Source: Parvularcula sp038749595
GTDB taxonomy: Bacteria; Pseudomonadota; Alphaproteobacteria; Caulobacterales; Parvularculaceae
DNA: 64,000 nucleotides
Assembly: GCA_038749595.1 (NCBI GenBank)
Contig: JBCDHW010000002.1
Location: 186,001-250,000 of the forward strand
Direction of reading: 5' to 3'
The translations under genes and the position numbers were made by a program. Numbering within the stretch: the stretch's first letter is position 1; each line of letters begins with the position of its first letter. Of this stretch, positions 19,073 through 26,361 are shown piece after piece. The notes below the pieces were generated by a model, which was not told the DNA's origin, made no database searches, and saw only the letters and a list, made by a program, of their open reading frames with translations.

Positions 19073-19125
19073 GCCCCGCTCACACTACTGGTTACGCGCC
19101 CGCTTGTGACCGCGAATGTTCCCTT

Positions 19126-19147
19126 TGTAAATAAGAATTAAACGCAA
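19126..19147 (-). promoter_or_regulatory. Putative Fur box upstream of the TonB receptor operon
   Basis: On the plus strand TGTAAATAAGAATT is followed by AAACGCAA. The left half resembles the alphaproteobacterial Fur/iron-box half-site (TGCAAATGAGAATT-like), and the right half is weaker. It sits 53-75 bases upstream of the receptor ATG, where iron repression would act. The match is imperfect and judged by eye. Confidence 0.4.
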
Positions 19148-19309
19148 TCACATGCCAGCGCGCGCGGCCTGCCAGCCAGCTGATGGGAGAACGAAATGTT
19201 GCTCACCAACAGTACCGTCCACAGTGCGCGCGCGAAACAATCGCAGCCTCAAAAACAAATGATGACGGCGCCAACCCAAGCTCGAGCGGCAATCTCCGCG
19301 CCTTCCTCG

Positions 19310-21340
19310 CTACCCAGCTAGGCGCAAATCATCAGTCTCGAAGGATCCACTTGTTTGCTCTTGATACGGATCGATTCGGAATTGCCCGACCAGCTCCGTC
19401 AGGCGCACCGAGCCACTGCGGATCGAATGGCTCGCCGCTGTGGTCTGTTCCGCCATCGCCGCATTCTGCTGGGTCACCGTATCAAGCTCACTGATCGCCT
19501 TGGTCACCTCTTGCAGCGCGATCGACTGCTCTTCCGATGAGTTAGCGATCTCGCCAGCGAGACCGCTGATCTCACCAATACGCTCAACGATATCGCGAAG
19601 CGACGCACCCGTACTTTCGACGAGCGTGACGCCATCAGCGACGTTCTTGGCGCTGGTGGAGATCAGTTCTTTGATTTCCTGCGCTGCGCCTGTGCACCGC
19701 TGGGCGAGGCCACGGACCTCTTGCGCAACCACAGCGAACCCGCGGCCGGCATCGCCCGCCCGCGCCGCCTCGACACCGGCGTTGAGGGCCAAGAGATTGG
19801 TTTGGAACGCAATGTCGTCGATCACGTTGATGATCGAATTGATCTCGCTTGAAGAACGCTCAATGCGCGTGATCGCCTCAACGGTCTCTTTGACAATGCG
19901 GTCGGCCTCGCGGCTCTGATCCTCGGTCGCTTTGACGATGCGTTCGACATCTTTCGCACCTTGCGTGCTCTGCTGGACAGTTGCCGAGACTTCAGTCACA
20001 GCCGCCGTCGTTTGCTCTAGCGTTGCCGCTTGTTGTTCCGTACGCTGCGAAAGATTATCCGTCGCTTGACTGACGTCGAGCGTGTCATCTTTCAACTGGG
20101 ACGCGGCACTCATGACATCCGACATCGCGGCGCTCAGCGCTTTGACCGCACTGTTGAAATTCGAACGCAATTCCTCGTACTCGGTCGGAAATGGCTGGGT
20201 GAAACTGAACGAGAGATCTCCCCGCGCCAGGGTGCTCAGGCCGTCCGCCAGTTGGGAAACAACCTCTTCCTGCTGGCGCTGTGCTTCGCGCGCAGCCGCG
20301 GATGCCACCTCAGCCTCTTGCCGTGCCACCTCGGCCTCTTCTTTGGCGGTTTCAGCTGTCCGCTGAGCAGTTTCCGCCTCGCGCATCGACAGCTCCGCAC
20401 GTTCTCTGGCATCCTCGGCCCGCTTGCGTGCCTGCTCTTGCCGCTCTGCCGCGGCGGTCCGCTCCTCTTCCATGGCCCGCTCTTGATCCAGACGTGCCGC
20501 TTCAGCATCACGTCGCTCGGCCTCAGCTTGTGCACGTTTGGCGTCGGCCTCAGCTTCTAGGCGCTCTTTCTCGATGATCGCGTCGCGAAGAGCCAACACC
20601 TCCTTCGCGACCTCGCCAACTTCATCCTCGCGTTCTGCAGCGTCAACCTTGGTGTGGGCTTTTCCAGAATGGAGCGCGCGCACCGCATCCTTAAGTGTAC
20701 GGAGGGGATGAACGATGCTGCGGTTGATGAATTGCGAGAAAATCATGGAGATCGTCAGCAACAGGAAGGCGCACGCAATCAGCTTGACCGTTTCACTCAT
20801 GATGAGGCTATCGACATCATCAGTGTACACCCCTGTTACAACGATCCAGTCCCAACCGTTGACCTGAGTCGCGAAGCTCATTTTCGGGAGGGGTTGGGCT
20901 GTTCCAGCGCGGGGCTGTTTATAGCGCACGAAACCACCGCCCGCGCGCGCCGCCTCAAGCATCTCAGCGTAGTGGAAAACCCCGTTCGGATCTTGAATTT
21001 CAAGCGCGTTGGTGCCGACAATGGATTGATCCGGGTGCACCTCTAAAACACCATTATCGGTCAGAACAAAGATGTAATCGTTGTCGCCCCACCGCATGGC
21101 TGCGAGTGCTTCTTTCGCACGGTCACGCGCTACGCTGTCCAGCATAACGCCCCGCTCAACTTGGCTATGGAACGCCTCGACTATACTGGTTGCGGCCTCC
21201 ACTTGGTGCATCAGTTTGGTCTCACGCTCGGTCCAAATGAACCCAGCCGTCGAGATGACCTGCTGCACACCAAAGCCACAAAAGAGGATCCCGGTGACCA
21301 ACAGGTTGATGCCAAGCCTCTGAGCAATCGTCGTTTTCAT
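19310..21340 (-). CDS. Methyl-accepting chemotaxis protein with single Cache sensor and long coiled coil
   Basis: This inner-membrane chemoreceptor signals to CheA. A first helix spans roughly residues 10-30. A periplasmic single Cache domain follows, with WGDNDYIFVLTDNGVLEVHP and the FVRYKQPRAG and WDWIVVTGVY segments. A second helix at about 187-207 leads into a HAMP domain. Then comes an unusually long Ala/Glu/Arg-rich coiled coil of about 100 residues, a second HAMP-like segment (LSTLARGDLSFSF) and the signalling domain with NLLALNAGVEAARAGDAGRG. The frame reaches a GTG at 21346, but the ATG at 21340 has GGGAAG at suitable spacing. It diverges from the puc operon, so a link to light or redox taxis is possible but unproven. 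Confidence 0.92.
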   Translation of the reverse strand: MKTTIAQRLGINLLVTGILFCGFGVQQVISTAGFIWTERETKLMHQVEAATSIVEAFHSQVERGVMLDSVARDRAKEALAAMRWGDNDYIFVLTDNGVLEVHPDQSIVGTNALEIQDPNGVFHYAEMLEAARAGGGFVRYKQPRAGTAQPLPKMSFATQVNGWDWIVVTGVYTDDVDSLIMSETVKLIACAFLLLTISMIFSQFINRSIVHPLRTLKDAVRALHSGKAHTKVDAAEREDEVGEVAKEVLALRDAIIEKERLEAEADAKRAQAEAERRDAEAARLDQERAMEEERTAAAERQEQARKRAEDARERAELSMREAETAQRTAETAKEEAEVARQEAEVASAAAREAQRQQEEVVSQLADGLSTLARGDLSFSFTQPFPTEYEELRSNFNSAVKALSAAMSDVMSAASQLKDDTLDVSQATDNLSQRTEQQAATLEQTTAAVTEVSATVQQSTQGAKDVERIVKATEDQSREADRIVKETVEAITRIERSSSEINSIINVIDDIAFQTNLLALNAGVEAARAGDAGRGFAVVAQEVRGLAQRCTGAAQEIKELISTSAKNVADGVTLVESTGASLRDIVERIGEISGLAGEIANSSEEQSIALQEVTKAISELDTVTQQNAAMAEQTTAASHSIRSGSVRLTELVGQFRIDPYQEQTSGSFETDDLRLAG

Positions 21341-21652
21341 CTGCACGCGCTTCCCGTGTTCAAGCGTTTCAACCGCATTGGTTCCGCAGTTCCTGCCGCT
21401 CGAATGGTGCGGCGAGCCTCATCGTCAGAGGCCAGTGAACTACTTTTGCGGGCGTTTTCGTAGGTGACATCTCCTAAGTTGTGGTTACGAAGTTTCTATT
21501 CACCGCGCTGCGGAGGGAAAACGCCTGATCACGCGCGCCGGACGACGAAGGGCAACGCGACCATCTTCACGGAAACATGCCAGCTCGGCCTGAGCAGCCT
21601 TCCGTAAGCTGATTGTATCGAACGCAGTACTGATGGAACCCTCGCGAAAACG

Positions 21653-21670
21653 TGTCCATGTCAAGTGACA
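21653..21670 (+). promoter_or_regulatory. PpsR/CrtJ-like site TGT-N12-ACA upstream of pucBA
   Basis: TGT at 21653-21655 and ACA at 21668-21670 are separated by exactly 12 bases, the consensus of the photosynthesis repressor PpsR/CrtJ. It partly overlaps a second dyad, TGTCA-AG-TGACA (21659-21670). It lies about 20 bases upstream of the candidate -35 box and 178 bases before pucB, a normal place for redox/light control of puc genes. Only one good copy was seen; PpsR usually binds pairs. Confidence 0.5.
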
Positions 21671-21689
21671 CAATGTGCGACAATTTGGC

Positions 21690-21719
21690 TTGACGGGTGC
21701 GACATCTCGGCCGTATTGT
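21690..21719 (+). promoter_or_regulatory. Candidate promoter of the puc operon
   Basis: TTGACG (21690-21695) is followed after 18 bases by TATTGT (21714-21719), a plausible housekeeping-sigma promoter. It would leave a leader of about 120 bases before pucB. The TGT-N12-ACA site lies just upstream. This is by-eye evidence only. Confidence 0.4.
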
Positions 21720-21847
21720 CAGCAGACGCAGCACTTTCCGTGTTTAGATGCGTTGAGCGGCGCCTGTCGCGCGCTTGCCCGAGTAGCGTTCCGGTGCCGA
21801 GTTCGCGCCGACAGCCTTTTTGTAAACATCGAGAGGAGGGACCGTTC

Positions 21848-22027
21848 ATGGCCCAAGACACTCAGACCTATGATATCAACGATCCGGATCGGGTTTGGCC
21901 CACCGGCCTGACCATTCGCGAATCCGAAGAAATTCACAAGCACGTCATCGACGGCTCACGCGTGTTCTTCTTGATCTCGCTAATCGCCCACGTCCTCGCT
22001 TACGCTTTCACCCCGTTTGGCGGGTAA
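21848..22027 (+). CDS. pucB: Light-harvesting complex 2 beta polypeptide
   Basis: This is the small membrane antenna subunit that binds bacteriochlorophyll in LH2 rings. It has 59 residues. The segment LTIRESEEIHKHVIDGSRVF matches the LH2 beta N-terminal region. His48 in LIAHVLAYAF is the B850-type bacteriochlorophyll ligand. His30 and Arg38 correspond to residues that line the B800 site in the known Rhodoblastus acidophilus structure. One membrane helix spans about 37-56. AGGAGG lies about 10 bases before the ATG. The order beta then alpha is standard. The N-terminal extension (MAQDTQTYDINDPDRVWPTG) is long compared with classical LH2 beta chains. Confidence 0.93.
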   Translation: MAQDTQTYDINDPDRVWPTGLTIRESEEIHKHVIDGSRVFFLISLIAHVLAYAFTPFGG

Positions 22028-22044
22028 CCCCGGAGAATTAAACC

Positions 22045-22200
22045 ATGAATCAAGGTCGCATTTGGTGTGTCGTGAACCCCTCGGTTGGTCTTCCCGCATT
22101 TCTCGGCGGTGTTGCACTGATCTCATTCACTGTGCATTTTGCTATTCTGCGGAACACGGAGTTTTTCAGTAACTTCATGTCGGGCGCAGCGTTAAGCTAG
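22045..22200 (+). CDS. pucA: Light-harvesting complex 2 alpha polypeptide
   Basis: This 51-residue antenna subunit begins MNQGRIWCVVNPSVGLPAFL, almost the textbook LH2 alpha N-terminus. His31 in FTVHFAIL is the B850 ligand at the same number as in Rhodoblastus acidophilus. The two residues that in B800-850 complexes are Tyr44 and Trp45, hydrogen bonding the acetyl groups of B850, are here Phe44 and Met45. That pattern matches blue-shifted B800-820-type (LH3) complexes. CGGAGAA precedes the ATG. The gene starts 17 bases after pucB. It is easily missed because of its size. Confidence 0.93.
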   Translation: MNQGRIWCVVNPSVGLPAFLGGVALISFTVHFAILRNTEFFSNFMSGAALS

Positions 22201-22262
22201 GCTGGCCTGATAAAGGCTGACCGGCATTGCCCCGGTTTCGATAATGTGAACGCGTCATTTCC

Positions 22263-22296
22263 CACGGCGGCGCGCGTATTCTCGCGCGTCGTCGTG
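22263..22296 (+). terminator. Strong hairpin after pucBA (attenuator or mRNA stabiliser)
   Basis: Arms 22263-22276 and 22283-22296 pair over 14 positions with two G-U wobbles around the loop TATTCT. There is only a short T run (CTTT) afterwards, so it is probably a partial terminator or an mRNA-protecting hairpin. Such elements downstream of antenna genes in puf and puc operons let the short antenna transcript exceed the distal genes. It lies 62 bases after pucA and 20 bases before the repeat-protein gene. Confidence 0.65.
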
Positions 22297-22315
22297 CTTT
22301 AAGAGGAGCGCTGTG

Positions 22316-23089
22316 ATGATACCGTATGTCGGGGTCTATGCATCGGAACAAGCTGCGAAAAGCGCAGCAGGAAAGCTCGATGAAGCGGGCTACACAGATT
22401 TTCGGGTAATTCTAGCAAGCGATGTGACGGACGGTCCCGCCGCGCCATTTCCGCGTGAAGAGCTGTCGGATGTTCCGATGGCGGAGGCTGAACACGCTGC
22501 GCCGGAACCCGCCGCATCGGGCGGTTCGCCAAGCCTCAACAAAGCCCGCGAACTGGTGGCTGAGATGGTGGCTGCCGAAATGATCCCAGGCGGATGCTCC
22601 GCTGCAGCCGTTCGCGGTTTGATGAACGGCCACTCAGTCGTCGGCGTCGCAACTGCTTTCGGCTTCGGCGAAGCTGCAGTCGAGCTGATGTCCGAGGACG
22701 GCGACGTTCTCGAACCGGGACCAAGCTCAGATCCCGCGCCACTATCGGATTGGTTTGGTTGGAAAGTTCTTTCTGACACGCAACCGAGTGTGAAACTCAC
22801 CAAGCCCGGATGGAGCTTTTCCGGAATGATCGGAATGGCTCTTCTGAGTAGTGAGGCCGCCCCTCTCTCGAAGATGATCGGCTTCAAACCGCTCACACCG
22901 AACAGAGACGGCATTTGGCAGAAGAGCCTCGGATTTCCGATGCTGAGCAGCAATGCAGCGCCTCTCTCTTCACTCCTCAGCATGCCGACGACGGCTTCCC
23001 GGCCTGAGGTCCTGTTGTCGGACGATCCTGCACCGCTTTCCTCGCTCTTCGGATTGTCCGTCCTAAGTCGTCGGGATGGCGAGCCGTAA
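22316..23089 (+). CDS. Repeat protein of the puc operon, function unknown
   Basis: This 257-residue protein is encoded between pucA and pucC. The first 40 residues (IPYVGVYASEQAAKSAAGKL) resemble the start of a general-stress/YflT-like domain. Residues about 75-130 form a Gly/Ala-rich segment (AAAVRGLMNGHSVVGVATAF). From about 139 onward there are six degenerate repeats of about 14-16 residues with core APLSxxxGxxxLS (for example DPAPLSDWFGWKVLS and DPAPLSSLFGLSVLS). No clear membrane helix is seen. I do not recognise a named family. Position suggests a role in LH2 assembly or packing. An in-frame GTG lies one codon upstream; the ATG at 22316 has AGAGGAG at good spacing. Confidence 0.8.
   Translation: MIPYVGVYASEQAAKSAAGKLDEAGYTDFRVILASDVTDGPAAPFPREELSDVPMAEAEHAAPEPAASGGSPSLNKARELVAEMVAAEMIPGGCSAAAVRGLMNGHSVVGVATAFGFGEAAVELMSEDGDVLEPGPSSDPAPLSDWFGWKVLSDTQPSVKLTKPGWSFSGMIGMALLSSEAAPLSKMIGFKPLTPNRDGIWQKSLGFPMLSSNAAPLSSLLSMPTTASRPEVLLSDDPAPLSSLFGLSVLSRRDGEP
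22730..23068 (+). repeat. Six degenerate coding repeats, core APLSxxxGxxxLS
   Basis: The units begin DPAPLSDWFGW, WSFSGMIGMALLS, AAPLSKMIGFKPL, IWQKSLGFPMLS, AAPLSSLLSMP and DPAPLSSLFGLSVLS. Hydrophobic positions recur at fixed spacing with Pro-Leu-Ser turns between them. The repetition is at protein level; the DNA copies have diverged, so expansion is old. Confidence 0.7.
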
Positions 23090-23215
23090 AACTGGCGAGT
23101 CGAAAGGGGATCCGTCGGCGGGGTACGCTTTCACTTCGCCCGCGGGCTGTAGCGGTTGCAGCGAGCAAACTGCACCCGCTTCGTTGGGCTGGTTCTTAGG
23201 GACAGGTGTGCGTTG

Positions 23216-24685
23216 ATGTTGAGTGTTGGCAAGAAGCTTGGTTCAATGTGGACTTCACTGGGTCCGCGATACATGCCGTTCGCCGATCTCGCGACGCCCG
23301 ACCTGCCGCTCCACCGGCTTCTCCGTTTGGCACTCTTTCAAGTCTCCGTCGGGCTCACCCTCGTCTTACTCGTCGGCACGCTCAATCGCGTCATGATTGT
23401 TGAGATGGGGGTACCGGCAGCCGTCGTCGCCTTAATGCTCGCACTCCCGCTCCTCTTTGCGCCGTTTCGGGCACTGGTCGGCTACAAATCAGATACGCAC
23501 CGGTCGGAATTGGGCTGGCGACGAGCGCCTTTCATCTGGAAGGGAACACTCTACCAATTTGGTGGGTTCGCTATCATGCCTTTCGCGTTGCTGGTGCTGG
23601 CGGGCATGGGACAGTCCGGTAATGCTCCGGTGTTGCTCGGTTATGGCTCGGCCGCACTCGCGTTCCTCCTCGTTGGCGCCGGTGCGCACGTTGTCCAGAC
23701 GGCCGGTCTCGCGCTGGCCACAGATCTCACGCCGCCCGAGTCGCATCCCAAAGTTGTGGGATTAATGTCCGTCGTGTTGCTGCTGTCGATGATCGCCTCA
23801 GCACTGACATTCGGCGCATTGCTCAAAGACTTCTCGCCAGGCCGGTTGGTTCAAGTGATCCAGGGCGCAGCCTTGGTATGCTTCTGCTTCAATATGATCG
23901 CCATGTGGAAGCAAGAGCCTCGCCGCCCCCCGCGCGGGCAAAAACAAGCGGGAACAGAGCATTCCTTCCAACAAGCCTGGGCACATTTTTGCGCTGGCGA
24001 CCAGACCATCCGGCGGCTCCTCGTTGTCGCGCTTGGGACACTTGCGTTTACGATGGCTGACGTCCTCCTTGAACCGTTCGGTGGCCAAGTACTCGGTTGG
24101 TCCGTATCCGCAACAACACAGCTCACGGCTTTGTTCGCACTCGGCGGATTGATTGGCTTCTGGGTTGCGTCTCACGTTATCGCAAAGGGAGGTAACCCCT
24201 ATCGAACTGCACGGCTGGGCGCTTTTGTAGGCATACCAGCATTTCTGTTGGTTATCCTCTCCTCACCCATTGGGCACCCCGCTGTATTCATCATCGGCAA
24301 CGTTTTAATCGGGTTTGGCGGCGCTCTTTTTGGACATGGTACACTGACCGCAACAATGGTTCGTGCCCCGCATAATCAAGTCGGACTCGCGCTTGGATCG
24401 TGGGGTGCCGTGCAGGCAACCGCCGCAGGTGTTGCGATGGCCTTGAGTGGTGCGTTGCGCGATGCGATCAACGCAGTTTCGGCACACTTATCAAGTACGC
24501 ACACGGAAAATGCCATCGGATATGTGTCCGTTTATACGATCGAAATCATACTGCTCGCCGTGACGGTCATTGTCGCCATCCCACTCCTAAAAAACGATAA
24601 TGGGAAAAAAGCCGCGGAAGAGACCCCCTCCACCGCGTCGCTCAGCGACAACCGCCAGTGCGTAGGAGCAGAGCGGCCCCAATGA
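23216..24685 (+). CDS. pucC: PucC, LH2 assembly MFS-type membrane protein
   Basis: PucC belongs to the bacteriochlorophyll-delivery branch of the major facilitator superfamily and is needed for LH2 assembly. The 489-residue protein has about twelve membrane helices. It carries family segments such as PFRALVGYKSD, GWRRAPFIWKGTLYQFGGF and DVLLEPFGGQVLG. The frame extends back to 23156, but the ATG at 23216 (MLSVGKKLGSMW) fits the family N-terminus best. Its final four bases overlap the next gene (ATGA), coupling it to the deformylase. Confidence 0.93.
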   Translation: MLSVGKKLGSMWTSLGPRYMPFADLATPDLPLHRLLRLALFQVSVGLTLVLLVGTLNRVMIVEMGVPAAVVALMLALPLLFAPFRALVGYKSDTHRSELGWRRAPFIWKGTLYQFGGFAIMPFALLVLAGMGQSGNAPVLLGYGSAALAFLLVGAGAHVVQTAGLALATDLTPPESHPKVVGLMSVVLLLSMIASALTFGALLKDFSPGRLVQVIQGAALVCFCFNMIAMWKQEPRRPPRGQKQAGTEHSFQQAWAHFCAGDQTIRRLLVVALGTLAFTMADVLLEPFGGQVLGWSVSATTQLTALFALGGLIGFWVASHVIAKGGNPYRTARLGAFVGIPAFLLVILSSPIGHPAVFIIGNVLIGFGGALFGHGTLTATMVRAPHNQVGLALGSWGAVQATAAGVAMALSGALRDAINAVSAHLSSTHTENAIGYVSVYTIEIILLAVTVIVAIPLLKNDNGKKAAEETPSTASLSDNRQCVGAERPQ

Positions 24686-25191
24686 CTCCGGCAGAAATCC
24701 TCGAGTATCCTGACGATCGCCTGCGCAAACAGTCGGCACCCGTTCGTGATTTCGGAGCCGAGACCGAAGCAATCATCGAGCTTCTTTTCGACACCCTCTA
24801 CGCGACATCCGCCATCGCGCTATCAGCACCACAAATTAATCAGCACCAGGAGATCTTTGTCGTGGACCTTTCGGAAGACCGAACAGCGCCGCAAGTCTTT
24901 ATCAATCCGCGGATCAAGGCAAAGAGCGCTTGGGGGTTTGTCCAGGAGAGTTGCCTTTCCATTCCGGGCGTCACCGGGAGTGTGCTACGCGCGACCCAAG
25001 TCGAGATGGATGGGCAAAACAGGCACGGCGAGCCGATCTCTCGGACGCTTTCTGGCATGGAGGCTGTCTGTCTTCAGCACGAGATGGACCACCTTGTTGG
25101 CCGCCTGTTTATCGACAAAATGTCGCCGCTTCGCCGCTGGCAGATAAAAGCTCAGGCAAACGCACGGCGCCGCTCGCTTCAGTCCGCATGA
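24682..25191 (+). CDS. def: Peptide deformylase, last gene of the puc operon
   Basis: Peptide deformylase removes the formyl group from N-terminal formyl-methionine. The 169-residue protein has the three family motifs: ALSAPQ with Gln51 (consensus GLAAPQ), ESCLS with the metal ligand Cys91 (consensus EGCLS), and QHEMDH with His133, Glu134 and His137. All catalytic residues are present, but motifs 1 and 2 depart from consensus, so this looks like a specialised paralogue rather than the housekeeping copy beside fmt. The ATG overlaps the pucC stop (ATGA), implying co-translation with LH2 genes. In known LH2 structures the alpha N-terminal methionine takes part in B800 binding, so a dedicated processing role is an attractive inference. 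Confidence 0.9.
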   Translation: MTPAEILEYPDDRLRKQSAPVRDFGAETEAIIELLFDTLYATSAIALSAPQINQHQEIFVVDLSEDRTAPQVFINPRIKAKSAWGFVQESCLSIPGVTGSVLRATQVEMDGQNRHGEPISRTLSGMEAVCLQHEMDHLVGRLFIDKMSPLRRWQIKAQANARRRSLQSA

Positions 25192-25498
25192 TTCATCAGA
25201 CCACCACTTTACAACCCTCGCCGCTCACGAGCTTGGCAACTTGAAAAGCGCTTGTCTTTTTGCAGCCCGATGGCGGGCGACCTACATCTCTCGCCATTGG
25301 GAGCGGGCCCCCACGTCTCACTCGAAACCTTTTCGTCAGGAGACGAACTCAAAGTCTACGGCCTCGGCATACTAACAAACCGTGAGGTTCGCCCGTTTGT
25401 TGGAATCGCAGGTCGTGAGGACTTTCCGAGAACACGGTGGGAACATACGTGCTCAGTACACGCCTCATTGCAGGCGCACGAAGCCTGACCCAAACGGA
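25192..25498. other. Gap after the puc operon, no gene recognised
   Basis: These 307 bases separate the convergent def and SDR genes. A 78-codon open frame (25252-25488) exists on the plus strand, but its composition is not protein-like and it has no ribosome-binding site. No clear intrinsic terminator was seen. Confidence 0.5.
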
Positions 25499-26266
25499 TT
25501 ATCGCGGCTGCATGCGGATGGCTCCATCAACGCGGATCGTCTCGCCGTTGACGTAATCATTCTCTACAATGAACATTGCCGTCCGCGCGATCTCAGAAGG
25601 ATCGCCTAAACGCTTGGGGAACACGGGTTGCTCAGACAAAGACTGCACGGCTGCCTCGGGTAAACCTTCAAAAAGTGGTGTACGGATCAAACCTGGAGCG
25701 ATCGTGTTGCAGCGAATGCCGTCCCGCGCCAAGTCACGGGCAATGGGAAGCGTCATACCAACAATCCCGCCTTTGGATGCGGAATACGCCGCCTGCCCCA
25801 TCTGGCCTTCGAACGCGGCAACCGACGCAGTATTGATGATGACACCGCGTTGACCATCGCTCATCGGCTCATTATTCATCATCGCGACCGCTGCAAAACG
25901 GATCACGTTAAACGTCCCGACGACATTGATATCGAGGACCCGTTTGAACGCATCAATCGGGTGCGGACCATCTTTACCCACGGTCTTTTGGGCCCACGCA
26001 ATACCGGCAAAGTTGCAAGCGATATGTAGCCCACCGAAGGTTTGCTGCGCCGAAGCAACGGCGGACGACACCGAGCTCTCGTCAGTCACATCGACATTAC
26101 GAAAGTGGACTCGATCACCGAGCTCCTTGGCAAGCGCCTCACCTTTGTCGGGGTCACGGTCGAGGATCATGACGTGAGCGCCGCGGTCCGCAAACATGCG
26201 GGTTGTAGCGCCCCCTAGACCTGACGCACCGCCGGTAACAATCGCGCCTTTTCCTTCAATATCCAT
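25499..26266 (-). CDS. SDR-family 3-hydroxyacyl-CoA dehydrogenase-like oxidoreductase
   Basis: This 255-residue NAD(H)-dependent classical short-chain dehydrogenase has the glycine motif VTGGASGLGGA near residues 9-19, Asp in the ILDRD segment selecting NAD, the NFAG motif (consensus NNAG), catalytic Ser in NTASVAAFEGQMG, and YSASK. Overall it resembles type II 3-hydroxyacyl-CoA dehydrogenases (HSD10-like), which act in branched-chain and fatty acid oxidation. The frame starts at 26275, but AAGGGA is too close to that ATG; the ATG at 26266 (MDIEGKG) has correct spacing. No operon partner in beta-oxidation is nearby. Confidence 0.9.
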   Translation of the reverse strand: MDIEGKGAIVTGGASGLGGATTRMFADRGAHVMILDRDPDKGEALAKELGDRVHFRNVDVTDESSVSSAVASAQQTFGGLHIACNFAGIAWAQKTVGKDGPHPIDAFKRVLDINVVGTFNVIRFAAVAMMNNEPMSDGQRGVIINTASVAAFEGQMGQAAYSASKGGIVGMTLPIARDLARDGIRCNTIAPGLIRTPLFEGLPEAAVQSLSEQPVFPKRLGDPSEIARTAMFIVENDYVNGETIRVDGAIRMQPR

Positions 26267-26361
26267 GGTCAACATCCCTTACTCTCGCGCCCCGCAATGG
26301 GGCTGTCGCTCGAGCAAGTAGCGGGACAAAACCTAAAGGAAAAGGGCGGTGATCATCGAAA

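Noticed and set aside
25252..25488. 78-codon frame after def
   Set aside because: No ribosome-binding site, odd composition, no family likeness; treated as intergenic.
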